Shown: positions 43,519 through 53,258 of the stretch, piece by piece
Layout: every line of letters starts with the position of its first letter
Numbering within the stretch: position 1 is the first letter of the stretch
Assembly: GCA_964468205.1 (NCBI GenBank)
Contig: CAYXVG010000009.1
Coordinates: 62,001 to 126,000 of the forward strand
Length of the DNA stretch: 64,000 nt
Reading direction: 5' to 3'
DNA from: CAWELS01 sp964468205
Lineage (GTDB): Bacteria > Acidobacteriota > Terriglobia > Bryobacterales > Bryobacteraceae
Notes under the pieces: model-generated
Told to the model about the DNA's origin: nothing
The model's input: the letters and a program-made list of their open reading frames with translations, nothing else
The model's database searches: none
Translations under genes and position numbers: made by a program

Positions 43519-46500
43519 CTATTTCTTCTCCTCTGGTTCGAAGGTGAGATTCTTCACCGTCGCCTGGGTGATCGTCCCCTCCAGCTTGCGAGGCTCCATC
43601 AGTTTGCCACCGACGAACTCGAGGGAAGCAGATTCCACTCCCTTAATCGAAATCTCCGCATCCTTCACCTTGCCGGACCCCTTGAGATTCAGCTCTTCGA
43701 TCATTGCGTTCAGTTCTCCCAGAGTCCATGTCAGTTTGCGGGTGGATTCACTCGTGAGCTTGAGATCGCTCATCGCATCCGCGGTGTCGGTCCCGAGATA
43801 AATCTTGCCGATACCGAGGTCGATCGGGATCTTTCCTTTGAGACCAAGGTTCGCGTCGATATCGCGCATCTCGATCCAACCGGGCTTCACGTGCGGCTTT
43901 TCGCTGGCGTCTTCCTCCTCATCAGCCTTGCCAAGCGAGGCGCGGATGTCGTCAGGCAGTGCGATCCGCTTCAACCGGACGAGCTTGTTGTTCATTTCCT
44001 TCAACTCAGAGGCGTCACCCGGAGTCCATTCGAAAATGTTGTAGCCGCCTGCTTCGAGAGCTAGTTGGTCACCATCCATTTCGAGGCTCACGATGAGGTC
44101 GTTGCGGGTCCAGAGAGCTTCATCTTCCGCCTCCTCGTAGTTGAATTTCCCGTCCTCGATCTCCAGCCTGATTGGGAATACCTTCTGCCGCAGGAACCGC
44201 TCGTCTCCAGTGATCGGCTCGTCGAACAGATAGATGGGCATGTAAAGGTCGGCGTTGAAGTAACCGTTCACATGGTCCAGAATGTCGAGGTATTTCACCC
44301 AATCCCCGCTGCTTCCCTCGCTGCCACCCTCAGAATCTCCGCCGCCAAGCTTTCGGACATCCTCGATGAGGAAATAGGCGCTCTTGATCTCGGCCGTGCG
44401 CAATGTGAAGGCGCCTTCCGGCGGAATTGTGAGAGCGCTCGGCATCTTCGCCTCTTTGATGTCGAGGGTGAGGCCGATATTGGGATCCCTGTAAACGAGA
44501 GCGTGCCCGGCAGCGCTTCCGATGGTGACACCGGATTTGTCATAGCGGACGCCGAGCAAATCCACCCCCGGCTCCTCGCCCTCGCCAAGCTCGTCCTTGA
44601 ATCGCGATTTCTGTCCGAGAGTCTTGTCCTTCGCGCCGGTTTCGGAGAATGTGCCGCGGATTCGCCGGAGGCCGATTTTGTCCAGTTCGAAGAAGCCATC
44701 CGCCAACTCCGTCTTTTCGTCCTTCTTGCCTGCGTTGATCGTCCTTAGTACGGCGTTGGCGCGCATCTCGCCGGCGGTCAGGTCAGCGACCAACTCGGTC
44801 GTCTTCGTCTTCTTACCGATCGTCTGAGCCAACCGCAGTGTGAAGCCCTCGGCCGTGGCGCTCTTCAGCTTTCCGTCGATTGAGAGAAGATTAGTCGTGA
44901 AGTTCTTCGTCAGCTTGTTCAGGCTCAGGCCGAGCAGAGTGGCCTCGGGCATGGTGATGGTCAGCGTCTTCGGCGGGTTCGGCGGATCCTCCACAGGGCC
45001 TTCGTAAACCACCGTCGTTCCGACAATCTTGTCTATCTCGAGTCCGGCGACTGTCAGTTCCTCGAGTTCTTCTGTTTCCTTGCCCGGCACGGGGCCCGGA
45101 ACCTTCTTGAAGGACGCCGTGACGCTTTTGATCCGTACCTTGTCGGGAACAGCGGCGGTGGCGATCCTGAGCGTCGCATTGTTGTCTTCGCCGCGGTAAT
45201 GGAGGCTGCTCAGCCCAAGGGACTCGATCTCGATATCGCTCACTTCGACCTTCCCGTCTTTGATGAGGATGTCGCCGGTGGTAATGCCCTTGAGGTATGC
45301 GCTATCGATCTTGCTCCCGGCTACCATCTCCTCGCCGCGAAGCCCCATCTTGAACTTGCCCGAAGCGATATCGGTGAGCGTGACCTCGTCAACGCGGCCA
45401 ATGCGCAGTATTGTGCCATCCTTCGCAGTCAGGGTCGCGCTCAACTCCCGGCCGCCTTTGCCGGGTTCGGCGGCGTCCTTTCCGAAAACCTTGAACGACG
45501 CGGTGGCGCGGCTGAGCTGATCTTTGCCGGCCTCGCCCACCGTGGTCTTGAGGTTGGTGACCGTCACGCTCTTCGTAACCTCAACCTTGCCTCGCGTGTT
45601 CAACACGTCGAAGCCGGTGAGCTTGAGTCCGAGGACCTTCGCATCTTCGAGCTCGAACGTCTTCTGCGGGCTGGCCGATATTCCCTTGCTCTTGTCCTCG
45701 GCAACGGCAGGAATCGTGACCTTCACCTTCTTCGCGTCGATCTGGCGCACGAAAACTCTGGTAAGCACCAGGCTGGCTAGTTCCTTCTCCTCCTTCTCGT
45801 CCTTCTCGCCAGTGGATTCGCCCTTCTTGGGCTTGGTGCGAAGCGCCGCCTGGGCGTCAATCTCGATGTCATCGAGAGTGACGCGATCGAGGATCTCAAT
45901 AGTCCGGCCGCCGGCGTCCCAGTACAGCCGGGAAAGCGTCAGGTTACCAATCTTGAGGTCCTCAATCGTGTAGTTGTCGCCACTCTTGATTACCTTGCCG
46001 GACAGGCTCTTGAGCACCACGTGGACACGATTGCCCGTTTTGAGTTCCGTGACGTCGCCCGTGACGCCAATCCCTTTGAGCGCGACGCTGATATCCCCGC
46101 TCTTGGCGAAGTCTACGCTCAGAGCCTTCGGTTGGGCGGCCTGTTGCTTCGGCGCGCTGCTATTAACCGTCGCATTCACGCGGTATCCGCTGGCGGTCGC
46201 ATTCACTACCAGCGACTTCGCCTGTTCCACCGACAGTGCGCCTGTGACCGTGGTCTTCTTCTTCTCGTCGTCGGGGATTACGACCACGAGGTTCTCCATC
46301 AGGACGCCTGTCAGTTCGCCCGACTCCACGGCAACGATTTTGTCGGCGTCTTCGTACTTCAACCGGTCCGCGACGATGCTCCCAATGGAAACGCGGTTAA
46401 GAGTCAGCTCACTGGCGCTTTCCGTCTTCGCGACTTCGGCGTCCACGGAGATGTCGGCTAGTTTCGTCTCTCCGGCCGATTGCACGGTCATCTGACCGGT

Positions 46501-49500
46501 GGCGAACGAGACTCCGGACACCGACACCGAGCTGATTCCGAAGTTCTCCAGCTTGAAGCCGTTTTCCGTTCGGGAAACCTTGCCCGTCACCGGGCCGATT
46601 ACGATCTTCTCGGCCACTACCTGGCTGCCGGTGGCCGTCCGATTTCTCACGTCTTCGATGACAGCCTTCTCGAACCAGCGCTGGTCGCCGGGGCGGCCCT
46701 CGATGGTGAGTCCCGTGGCGGCCCTGTCGAAATCGTAGTCATCGGAGAGTAGGTCGCCCAAGCCGCTGATCGTAATGTCGAGATACTCGATGGTGAGCTT
46801 TGCCACCACCAGGCGCTTCTCCCAGTCCACTAGCGCCTGCTTGGCGGATTCCAGTTCTTTGGCGGCTTTCTCTCGCTCCCGCTTGTCCTTGGTCTTGGCG
46901 AGCACCGCCTCGGCCTTTTCCCGCGTCTCCTGAATCGCGGCCAGATCGGCCATCATGGCGTCGATTGTCTTGAGACGGTCTTTCTCCTTCTTGGTCCGTT
47001 CGGCCTCCTCCACCGCCAGGATGCGCTCGCGCTCCAGGGCTAGCAGCTTCTGGTAGACCGGCACGCTGATGCCCTTCGCAATCACCTGCCGCGATTTCAG
47101 CCCGACGCTGGTGTCCCCATCCTGGCTGCGCTTCAGGAAGGTATCCAGCCCAAGTTGGTCATCTTTGCCCGCCAGAGTCAGTTCCTCCAGCACCAAGCCG
47201 GAGCCGGCGTGCTGCACTCCCTTCACTGTCAGCGTTCGAGCGCTGGCCTCTGCCTCTTCGAGATTCTTCCTCCATTCCTTCAGCCCGCCGACGCCGCCCT
47301 TAATCACCGCGCTTGCATCAACGCCCTCGCCGCTGATTTCCTGGATCACAAGGGACGGGTCCCCGGTCGGGGTGAACGAGCGAATGTTCTGCACCAGGAG
47401 CGAATCCGCCTGAACCCCGGGCTGTCCAAGGGCGTCCACGGTAAGTGAGGCGCCGTCGAGTACGAGCCGATCAATCACCGCGGCCCGGCGCTCTTCAAAG
47501 ACCTTCAGCCAATTGCGCACTTCACCGAATTCCTCGGTTTCGGCAGGCGTCAGGTTCTGGACGCCCCGGTTCGCGAGTTCCTCGTAGCGTTTCGCTTTAT
47601 TGGCCCGCTCCTCAAGCGCAAGTCTCGTAGCGTCGTAGCCCGGTTTCGTGCGGTTCGTTTTGCTATCGCTAAGAAAGTCCTCGAGCTCCTTCTTCGCGTC
47701 TTCGGCGCTTGGTATCCCGCCGGGCAGCTTGATGTCCTCGGCTTCGACTCGCCCGATATCAAGCGTGAAGCTTTCATCTTTGGCTTCGGACTCCCGCAGA
47801 GTAGGCGAACCCTTTTTTCCGAGCAGAATGTTTCGCAACGTTGTGGAATCGCTCACCAACGGGAGCACGCCAGTGACCGATTTACCCTGTCCATGAAGCT
47901 GAGTCAGCGTGATCGGCTTGCGCGACAGCCCCTCGAGACCGGTGATGGTCACCTCTCCGATATCCAGCACGGATCCGCTGGTCCTCCGCGCCTTGCGCTC
48001 CGCGGCTATCTTTTCGAGTTGCCGTTCCAGCCTTGCGACCGCATCCTGGCGTCGCTTTTTTTCCTCCGGGCTGGCGGCCGTCTTCAACTCTCGCCGTTCT
48101 TCCTCGAGCCAGCCTTTCACCCGTCCTTCGGATTGTTCGAGGGCGCGTTCATAGGCCGCCGCGTCCCCGCCCGAATGCATGGCGAAGTTCCTCACATCCA
48201 CCGACTGAATGTACTGGCCGCCGCTGGTGGTGATGCCCTTCATTGCCAGCGAGTTCAGGTTCACGATGAGTTCCATCGCGAATCCCACGCCGGTCAGGCT
48301 GGAGCTGAGCTGGCTGCTCGCCGGTCCCATGATGAGATTCCACATATTGGGAAGCCAGTGCCCCTTGCCCTCCGCACCCGGTTTGAAGGCGTCCATATGC
48401 CATTTGTTGGCGGCCTCAAGTGTCACGTCGAGTTGGTCCACGACCACCTCGTTCACCGTGAACATTGACTCCGGGAATACCACGAGCACGTCAGTGAGCG
48501 CCGCCTTGGCGATCACAAGATGCAGCGAGCGCAATTCCTTCGTTTTCGGGATGTACCGGACATTGAGCTTCACCCCCTTCAGCGTCGACGGGCCGGTGGT
48601 GACCCGCATGTCGCCCGAGTACGTGGAGAGGTTGTCCAGCGCCAGGTTCGGAGCCTCCAGATCAAGCGCGCCACGATCCATATTCCAGCGCGCGTCGGCC
48701 ATGTTCAGCTTCTCGGCCTTCTCCTCCGCGGTTGGCCGTTGGAACTTCGCCCCCATGAAACTGCCGCCGAAGATATCCTGCAACTCGGCCAGGTCGAGTC
48801 CCTCCCCGCCGATTGCCAGCGTGTCGAGGTCCACGTTGTCACTGCGAACGAGGAATTGGATCGCGGCTCCAAGCATGCCGAGGAACCCGGCGATGCCTTC
48901 TTCATGCCAGGCGTGCCCTTCGAGCGGCTTCTCGACGTAGCTTGTCCGGTCCACGCGCGGATCGTACAGATCGTGCTTCCGCACAATGTCCTGAAGACCC
49001 TTCTCCGGTTTGTACGCCTCGTGCGCTTCTGACTGGGCGAAGACGAATTCGCCTTCTCCGGCGGCGCGCGCCATTCGAATCAGACCTTCGAGCTTCGGCT
49101 TTTGTTCCTTTGTCCAGAGGCTCTCTTCGAGGAGTTGGACAAGGATCGATTGGCGGTCTTTCTGCCCGGGGCCGCCTTCATAGAAGTTCAGCGCCTCGGA
49201 CTCCCGGATGTTCTGTGGCAGTTCTTCGAGAATCGTCGCCCATTGCTCTCCACCGTGGGCTTCGAGAAAGGCGTTGCGAGCCCTTGCTGGCATCGACTTC
49301 ACGAAGAGGAACGCGAGATAGGCTTCTTCGCTCGTAACCGTGTCCCAGAACTTCCACCAGGGCGACTTCAGCAACTTGTCCGCGATAGCGGCATTCTTGA
49401 ACGGCGCCCGCATGCTGAGCAGATAAACCAAGGCTTGGCGCCGCTTTTCGGATACGTAAAGACCTTCGACCGGGATCTGCTCGATCAACTCATCCAGTTC

Positions 49501-50862
49501 ACCCGGCTTGATCTGGGAGACAAGGGCACGGATCTTGACACTCGGATCACGCACATTGAGGCACTCGGCGACGATGCGGTCCAGCAGGCGCAGGGCGTCA
49601 GCGTCGCGCACGATCACCTGGCCCAAAGTCTCCTGAATGTCCCGGGCCAGTTCCTTAAGCTTGTCTGTCAGCGCCTTGCGAGCCTCGGCTTCCGCTTCCT
49701 TCCGGGCCTCGATCTCTTCCTGAACCTCGTCGAACGATTGGTCGAGAGCCCGCGCCGCCTTCTCGCCGGTTGCGAATTCCCGAATCTCCGCGATCCGCAT
49801 TGCGCGGGTGGCGTCCGCCCGCAACTCCTCCCTCGCGCCCTTCGACAGATGATCATCGACAAAGGTGATGGCGACCGCTTCGACGGGATCGACGTCGTAC
49901 AGCTTCAGGGGCGCCAGCAGCTTGTGATCGAGCCCCTCCCACTCCTCTTTCGATTCGCGGGCCCACGCAACCGCCAGAATCTCAGACCGGTGTGAATAGT
50001 GGGAATTACTGAGGTTGTCGATCAGGCGGCGGCGGAACTTGGCACCGATGGCGTGAGCGATCGCGCGGCCGGCGATCATCGGAAACATCGCCAGGATGCG
50101 GAGCACGTCCTCGACATCGCCGTCGGTAATCGCCCAATCGAAGACTCCGTAGGAAAGCAGCCTGATTATCTCCGCGATCTCGGCGCCGTAGCTGCTCTCA
50201 ACTGTCTCGTAGAGACTCTGAAACTTAGCGTCAAAGTCGGCGTCAGCCGCTGCTATATCCGAAGAGAGAGCGGCTCGAACACGAGTGACGGTTCCGGTTG
50301 CCGTGAAGCGCTCCGCCTGCGCATTCGCCTCTGTCTCCGCCCATGCCTGGCGTCCCTTGCCACCGGCGGGCAGAGCTGACGCCGGCAGCGTCTGCTGCGC
50401 CAAATGCGCGATTTCGTGCGCAATCAGGTAGCGCCCCGCGCGGCTGCGCGGATTGTAGGAGACCGGATCGAGCGACACCACCTGCCGGGACGCGATGCCG
50501 TGGGCGCTTCTTCTCGCTGTGTCGGCCCTGGCTGTTCCGTTCACCCGGACGCTGATGGCGCCGGCTCGCAATCCGAACTGAGCCGCCAGAGTCTCAACCA
50601 GCGCGCGCGTGACGGCGGCCCGGGCTTCGTCAGAATCCTCGGTTCCAGCGTGCGTCCGCAATTCAGCGAAAGAACGATTCAATCCACCCTCGTTCCCATC
50701 GCGCGGCGGTGCGCTGGGAGCCTGCCTACTGTCCCGCCGCCCCGCCATGCCTCCGTGCAGCTTCCGCTCGGGCGAAATCGCACTCTCCCGCCCGCCACCG
50801 GACCTGGCGAGGCCTTCCGGCTCCGCGGTTTGAGGCTCGGACTGCAGCAGTTCTTCCCGCAT
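43519..50862 (-). CDS. giant DUF4157 (eCIS core domain) protein with beta-rich repeats
   Basis: The protein has 2447 residues. The N-terminal 50 residues are disordered; the DUF4157 domain follows (FAELRTHAGTEDSDEARA to VSYNPRSRAGRYLIAHEIAHLAQQ), with the HEIAH zinc-protease-like motif at 149-153. Residues about 200-670 are mostly helical with a coiled coil at 375-412. From about 680 to the end the chain repeats a loose unit of short strands (patterns such as LTISGL, VTLDDIEIDA, IGSVTASF, VSDIEIESLGLSSLHYRG), interrupted by two more helical, charged inserts (about 47,990-48,160 and 46,810-47,040). There are no signal peptide or membrane helices. DUF4157 marks cargo or structural proteins of eCIS; which applies here is unknown. 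It occupies a quarter of the locus. Confidence 0.85.
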   Translation of the reverse strand: MREELLQSEPQTAEPEGLARSGGGRESAISPERKLHGGMAGRRDSRQAPSAPPRDGNEGGLNRSFAELRTHAGTEDSDEARAAVTRALVETLAAQFGLRAGAISVRVNGTARADTARRSAHGIASRQVVSLDPVSYNPRSRAGRYLIAHEIAHLAQQTLPASALPAGGKGRQAWAETEANAQAERFTATGTVTRVRAALSSDIAAADADFDAKFQSLYETVESSYGAEIAEIIRLLSYGVFDWAITDGDVEDVLRILAMFPMIAGRAIAHAIGAKFRRRLIDNLSNSHYSHRSEILAVAWARESKEEWEGLDHKLLAPLKLYDVDPVEAVAITFVDDHLSKGAREELRADATRAMRIAEIREFATGEKAARALDQSFDEVQEEIEARKEAEAEARKALTDKLKELARDIQETLGQVIVRDADALRLLDRIVAECLNVRDPSVKIRALVSQIKPGELDELIEQIPVEGLYVSEKRRQALVYLLSMRAPFKNAAIADKLLKSPWWKFWDTVTSEEAYLAFLFVKSMPARARNAFLEAHGGEQWATILEELPQNIRESEALNFYEGGPGQKDRQSILVQLLEESLWTKEQKPKLEGLIRMARAAGEGEFVFAQSEAHEAYKPEKGLQDIVRKHDLYDPRVDRTSYVEKPLEGHAWHEEGIAGFLGMLGAAIQFLVRSDNVDLDTLAIGGEGLDLAELQDIFGGSFMGAKFQRPTAEEKAEKLNMADARWNMDRGALDLEAPNLALDNLSTYSGDMRVTTGPSTLKGVKLNVRYIPKTKELRSLHLVIAKAALTDVLVVFPESMFTVNEVVVDQLDVTLEAANKWHMDAFKPGAEGKGHWLPNMWNLIMGPASSQLSSSLTGVGFAMELIVNLNSLAMKGITTSGGQYIQSVDVRNFAMHSGGDAAAYERALEQSEGRVKGWLEEERRELKTAASPEEKKRRQDAVARLERQLEKIAAERKARRTSGSVLDIGEVTITGLEGLSRKPITLTQLHGQGKSVTGVLPLVSDSTTLRNILLGKKGSPTLRESEAKDESFTLDIGRVEAEDIKLPGGIPSAEDAKKELEDFLSDSKTNRTKPGYDATRLALEERANKAKRYEELANRGVQNLTPAETEEFGEVRNWLKVFEERRAAVIDRLVLDGASLTVDALGQPGVQADSLLVQNIRSFTPTGDPSLVIQEISGEGVDASAVIKGGVGGLKEWRKNLEEAEASARTLTVKGVQHAGSGLVLEELTLAGKDDQLGLDTFLKRSQDGDTSVGLKSRQVIAKGISVPVYQKLLALERERILAVEEAERTKKEKDRLKTIDAMMADLAAIQETREKAEAVLAKTKDKREREKAAKELESAKQALVDWEKRLVVAKLTIEYLDITISGLGDLLSDDYDFDRAATGLTIEGRPGDQRWFEKAVIEDVRNRTATGSQVVAEKIVIGPVTGKVSRTENGFKLENFGISSVSVSGVSFATGQMTVQSAGETKLADISVDAEVAKTESASELTLNRVSIGSIVADRLKYEDADKIVAVESGELTGVLMENLVVVIPDDEKKKTTVTGALSVEQAKSLVVNATASGYRVNATVNSSAPKQQAAQPKALSVDFAKSGDISVALKGIGVTGDVTELKTGNRVHVVLKSLSGKVIKSGDNYTIEDLKIGNLTLSRLYWDAGGRTIEILDRVTLDDIEIDAQAALRTKPKKGESTGEKDEKEEKELASLVLTRVFVRQIDAKKVKVTIPAVAEDKSKGISASPQKTFELEDAKVLGLKLTGFDVLNTRGKVEVTKSVTVTNLKTTVGEAGKDQLSRATASFKVFGKDAAEPGKGGRELSATLTAKDGTILRIGRVDEVTLTDIASGKFKMGLRGEEMVAGSKIDSAYLKGITTGDILIKDGKVEVSDIEIESLGLSSLHYRGEDNNATLRIATAAVPDKVRIKSVTASFKKVPGPVPGKETEELEELTVAGLEIDKIVGTTVVYEGPVEDPPNPPKTLTITMPEATLLGLSLNKLTKNFTTNLLSIDGKLKSATAEGFTLRLAQTIGKKTKTTELVADLTAGEMRANAVLRTINAGKKDEKTELADGFFELDKIGLRRIRGTFSETGAKDKTLGQKSRFKDELGEGEEPGVDLLGVRYDKSGVTIGSAAGHALVYRDPNIGLTLDIKEAKMPSALTIPPEGAFTLRTAEIKSAYFLIEDVRKLGGGDSEGGSEGSSGDWVKYLDILDHVNGYFNADLYMPIYLFDEPITGDERFLRQKVFPIRLEIEDGKFNYEEAEDEALWTRNDLIVSLEMDGDQLALEAGGYNIFEWTPGDASELKEMNNKLVRLKRIALPDDIRASLGKADEEEDASEKPHVKPGWIEMRDIDANLGLKGKIPIDLGIGKIYLGTDTADAMSDLKLTSESTRKLTWTLGELNAMIEELNLKGSGKVKDAEISIKGVESASLEFVGGKLMEPRKLEGTITQATVKNLTFEPEEKK

Positions 50863-50877
50863 GCCTATCTAACTCGC

Positions 50878-51150
50878 TCAGGCTCCCGTCCCAGATGGTC
50901 CCAGGCCCTCGTAGACCGCCCTTGCGATGCGAACACCGGTTTCGCGGGCCTCGAAACGGGTCCCCAGTTGAATCTGCCCGGCCGGGACCACGGGCAGGGA
51001 TACGCCCCGTGACAGCGACACATTCAGCCCATTCAATTCCACCAACCGGGAGAGTTCCGAAACAAAGGCCGAGCGCAGTACGGAACGCTGGTGCGAAGTG
51101 GCTTCGATACCGTCCAAAACCAACCGATCAACGTGTAGGTTCACTTTCAT
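50878..51150 (-). CDS. small eCIS-associated protein
   Basis: The 90-residue protein begins MKVNLHVDRLVLDGIE and contains LRSAFVSELSRLVELNGL, a small alpha/beta layout. It overlaps the AAA+ ATPase stop by four bases (ATGA) and precedes the giant gene by 15 bases. Proteins with a similar start sit at this place in other eCIS loci as far as I know, but no function is established. It may be an adapter between the ATPase and the giant protein. Confidence 0.7.
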   Translation of the reverse strand: MKVNLHVDRLVLDGIEATSHQRSVLRSAFVSELSRLVELNGLNVSLSRGVSLPVVPAGQIQLGTRFEARETGVRIARAVYEGLGPSGTGA

Positions 51151-53258
51151 TGCCGCACCAGGAAGTCCGCCTCGCTGATTGGGCGCTCCATCTTACGAAA
51201 CTCGGTTCGAGCCGCCATCATGACCGTGGCCATGCTGACAGGCTCACTCGCCCTGGCCGCACGGAACGCCGCATTCAGAGCGATGCTATGTATACTCGCC
51301 CCGGTGCAGTGCAGCCGGGCCAGCCGGTCGTAGTCCAGTTCTTCCTTCGGGACCTCTTCTGGAAACGACTTCTGCCACATGGCCTTTCTCTCCGCGGGAC
51401 CGGGGAATTCAAACGGGACAATGAAACGCAACCGCCGTATGAATGCCTTGTCGAGAGCGCTCTTCATGTTCGTGGCGAGTATCGCCAGCCCGGTGTAATT
51501 CTCCATCCGCTGGAGCAGATAATTGATCTCGATGTTGGCGTAGCGGTCGTGGCTGTCCCGGACCTCGCTGCGCTTGCCAAACAGCGCGTCGGCCTCGTCG
51601 AAGAACAGGATCGAACCTCCGCCTTCCATCAAGTCAAAAACGCGCTGCAGGTTCTTCTCCGTTTCACCGATGTATTTGCTGACCACCTGCGAAAGGTCGA
51701 TTCTGTAGAGTGACAGTCGAAGATCGTTCGCGATCACCTCTGCCGCCATCGTCTTGCCGGTACCACTTTCACCGGCAAAGAGGGCGCTGATTCCCAGGCC
51801 GCGATTCATGCGTTTCGCGAATCCCCAATCCTCGTACACCTTGTCCCTTGTTTCGGTCTGCGACACAATCTCCCGCAGCAGGTGAAGGGTCTCATCCGTC
51901 ACAACCAGGTCGTCCCATGTCGCCTTGGGATCGATGCGCTGGGCCAGAGTGTCCAGCCGCGGCCGGGAGCGGCTTCGGCAGGTGTCCCAGAGCCGGTCCC
52001 CCAAGGTTTCAAGAGGTTCAGCGGGTGTTTCGGCGACAATCCGGCGAATCTCCGGTGCGTTCAGACTGTACTGGCAGGACAAGCGGGACGCAATCGCGTT
52101 ATGGGAGGTCGCGCCCGCATCATGGAGAGCGGCGGCCCATTCCGCCCTCTGCTCCACCACCGTGGGCCGGCTGATGTCAGTCGTAAACCCGTCGAAACTC
52201 ATCCTCGCCAGTGGCTCGCGAGAGGCGAGCATCACTATACAATCGGACCGCACGATAGCCGTCACAAACCGGTCCAGCGCCCGGTAGACCTCCGGCGACA
52301 ATCCGTCTCCGTGGGCGTCCACAAACAAAGCCAGCGGCAGCAGAGCGCTCTCACGCTGGCAGAGCCGCGCCATATTTGTGATCTCGTCCGGCTGCTGCGG
52401 CAGGGACTCCGCGCCGATCTGATAGATGCGCCGATCAAGCCTCTTCGCCACGTCGTGCGCGACAAGCCGTTTCGCGGCTGGATCACCGCCCAGCATGATG
52501 GATACCGGGCGCGGTTCGGCTGCCGCCGCCCGCTCCAGACGGGCGAGAATCTGGTCCGCCTGCTCCTGCTGGGAAGCGGACAATCCGCCGCCGGACACGT
52601 CCACGGAAGCCGCGAATCCGGCAAGCTGGCTGTCGAGAGTGTTCATTCCTTTGATGTAGTGAACCACCCGTTCGCCAGCCAGGAGCGGAGCCGATGTGAG
52701 CGGCCGCCCGGGTCCGGGCGCGACTTCAACTAACCGCCAGTAGCGCAGAGGCCGGTGGGGAGACAGCGCCTCCCAGTTGGGAGACTCGAGCGCCGCTAGA
52801 GCCAACGCAAACGTCGGGTATGCCGCCTCCGCGCTCCCATTCGCCCGCGCGCACAGCCCTGCCACGCGGGTATCGAGTTCGATTGCCGCGCACAGGAGCA
52901 GGACGTCTCTCTCAAACGGGCTGAGCTGCAGAGAGTGTTCAAGCAACAGCAATGCTGGCGGCGGTTCCATTTGTGCCGCCTCCCGGCGTTCATCCGCCGC
53001 CTTCTTCACCTGCGTTCTCAGGTCTTCGAGCGCTTTCTTTTGATCCCCGGATCGCGGAGCAGACGGCGCCTTGCGGCCGAATAGCCACGCCCACAGCGGC
53101 CGCCGCCCGGAATCATTCTCCTCCCCGGCTTCCCCCGGCCGGCCCATGCCGGAGGCGGCTTCGGATTCGAGGGCCAGTTCCCTCAGGCGGAGACGCAACC
53201 ACGCCACTGAGGCAGCCAGGTATTGACCATTCTCGGATTGCCATTTCGCCAGGTCCAT
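51147..53258 (-). CDS. AAA+ ATPase of the eCIS (Afp15/Pvc15 type)
   Basis: The 703-residue protein has a long N-terminal region, then a degenerate first ATPase-like domain (about 230-430, with SIMLGGDPAAKRLVAHDVA) and an intact AAA+ domain: Walker A GESGTGKT at about 496, Walker B ILFFDEADALFG at about 550, sensor ATNMK and the arginine-finger segment DKAFIRRLRF. In eCIS this ATPase acts in particle assembly or sheath handling, not as a sheath-recycling ClpV. The N-terminal stretch between about 38 and 70 is disordered. It is coupled to the small gene and one stop away from the DUF4255 gene. Confidence 0.92.
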   Translation of the reverse strand: MDLAKWQSENGQYLAASVAWLRLRLRELALESEAASGMGRPGEAGEENDSGRRPLWAWLFGRKAPSAPRSGDQKKALEDLRTQVKKAADERREAAQMEPPPALLLLEHSLQLSPFERDVLLLCAAIELDTRVAGLCARANGSAEAAYPTFALALAALESPNWEALSPHRPLRYWRLVEVAPGPGRPLTSAPLLAGERVVHYIKGMNTLDSQLAGFAASVDVSGGGLSASQQEQADQILARLERAAAAEPRPVSIMLGGDPAAKRLVAHDVAKRLDRRIYQIGAESLPQQPDEITNMARLCQRESALLPLALFVDAHGDGLSPEVYRALDRFVTAIVRSDCIVMLASREPLARMSFDGFTTDISRPTVVEQRAEWAAALHDAGATSHNAIASRLSCQYSLNAPEIRRIVAETPAEPLETLGDRLWDTCRSRSRPRLDTLAQRIDPKATWDDLVVTDETLHLLREIVSQTETRDKVYEDWGFAKRMNRGLGISALFAGESGTGKTMAAEVIANDLRLSLYRIDLSQVVSKYIGETEKNLQRVFDLMEGGGSILFFDEADALFGKRSEVRDSHDRYANIEINYLLQRMENYTGLAILATNMKSALDKAFIRRLRFIVPFEFPGPAERKAMWQKSFPEEVPKEELDYDRLARLHCTGASIHSIALNAAFRAARASEPVSMATVMMAARTEFRKMERPISEADFLVRQ

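Noticed and set aside
50404..50418. HEIAH motif read as proof of an active protease
   Set aside because: DUF4157 domains carry this motif widely without shown proteolysis; only the domain assignment is supported.
43519..50862. Tandem DNA repeats in the giant gene
   Set aside because: The protein pattern recurs loosely, but I see no long repeated DNA blocks, so it was not listed as a repeat feature.
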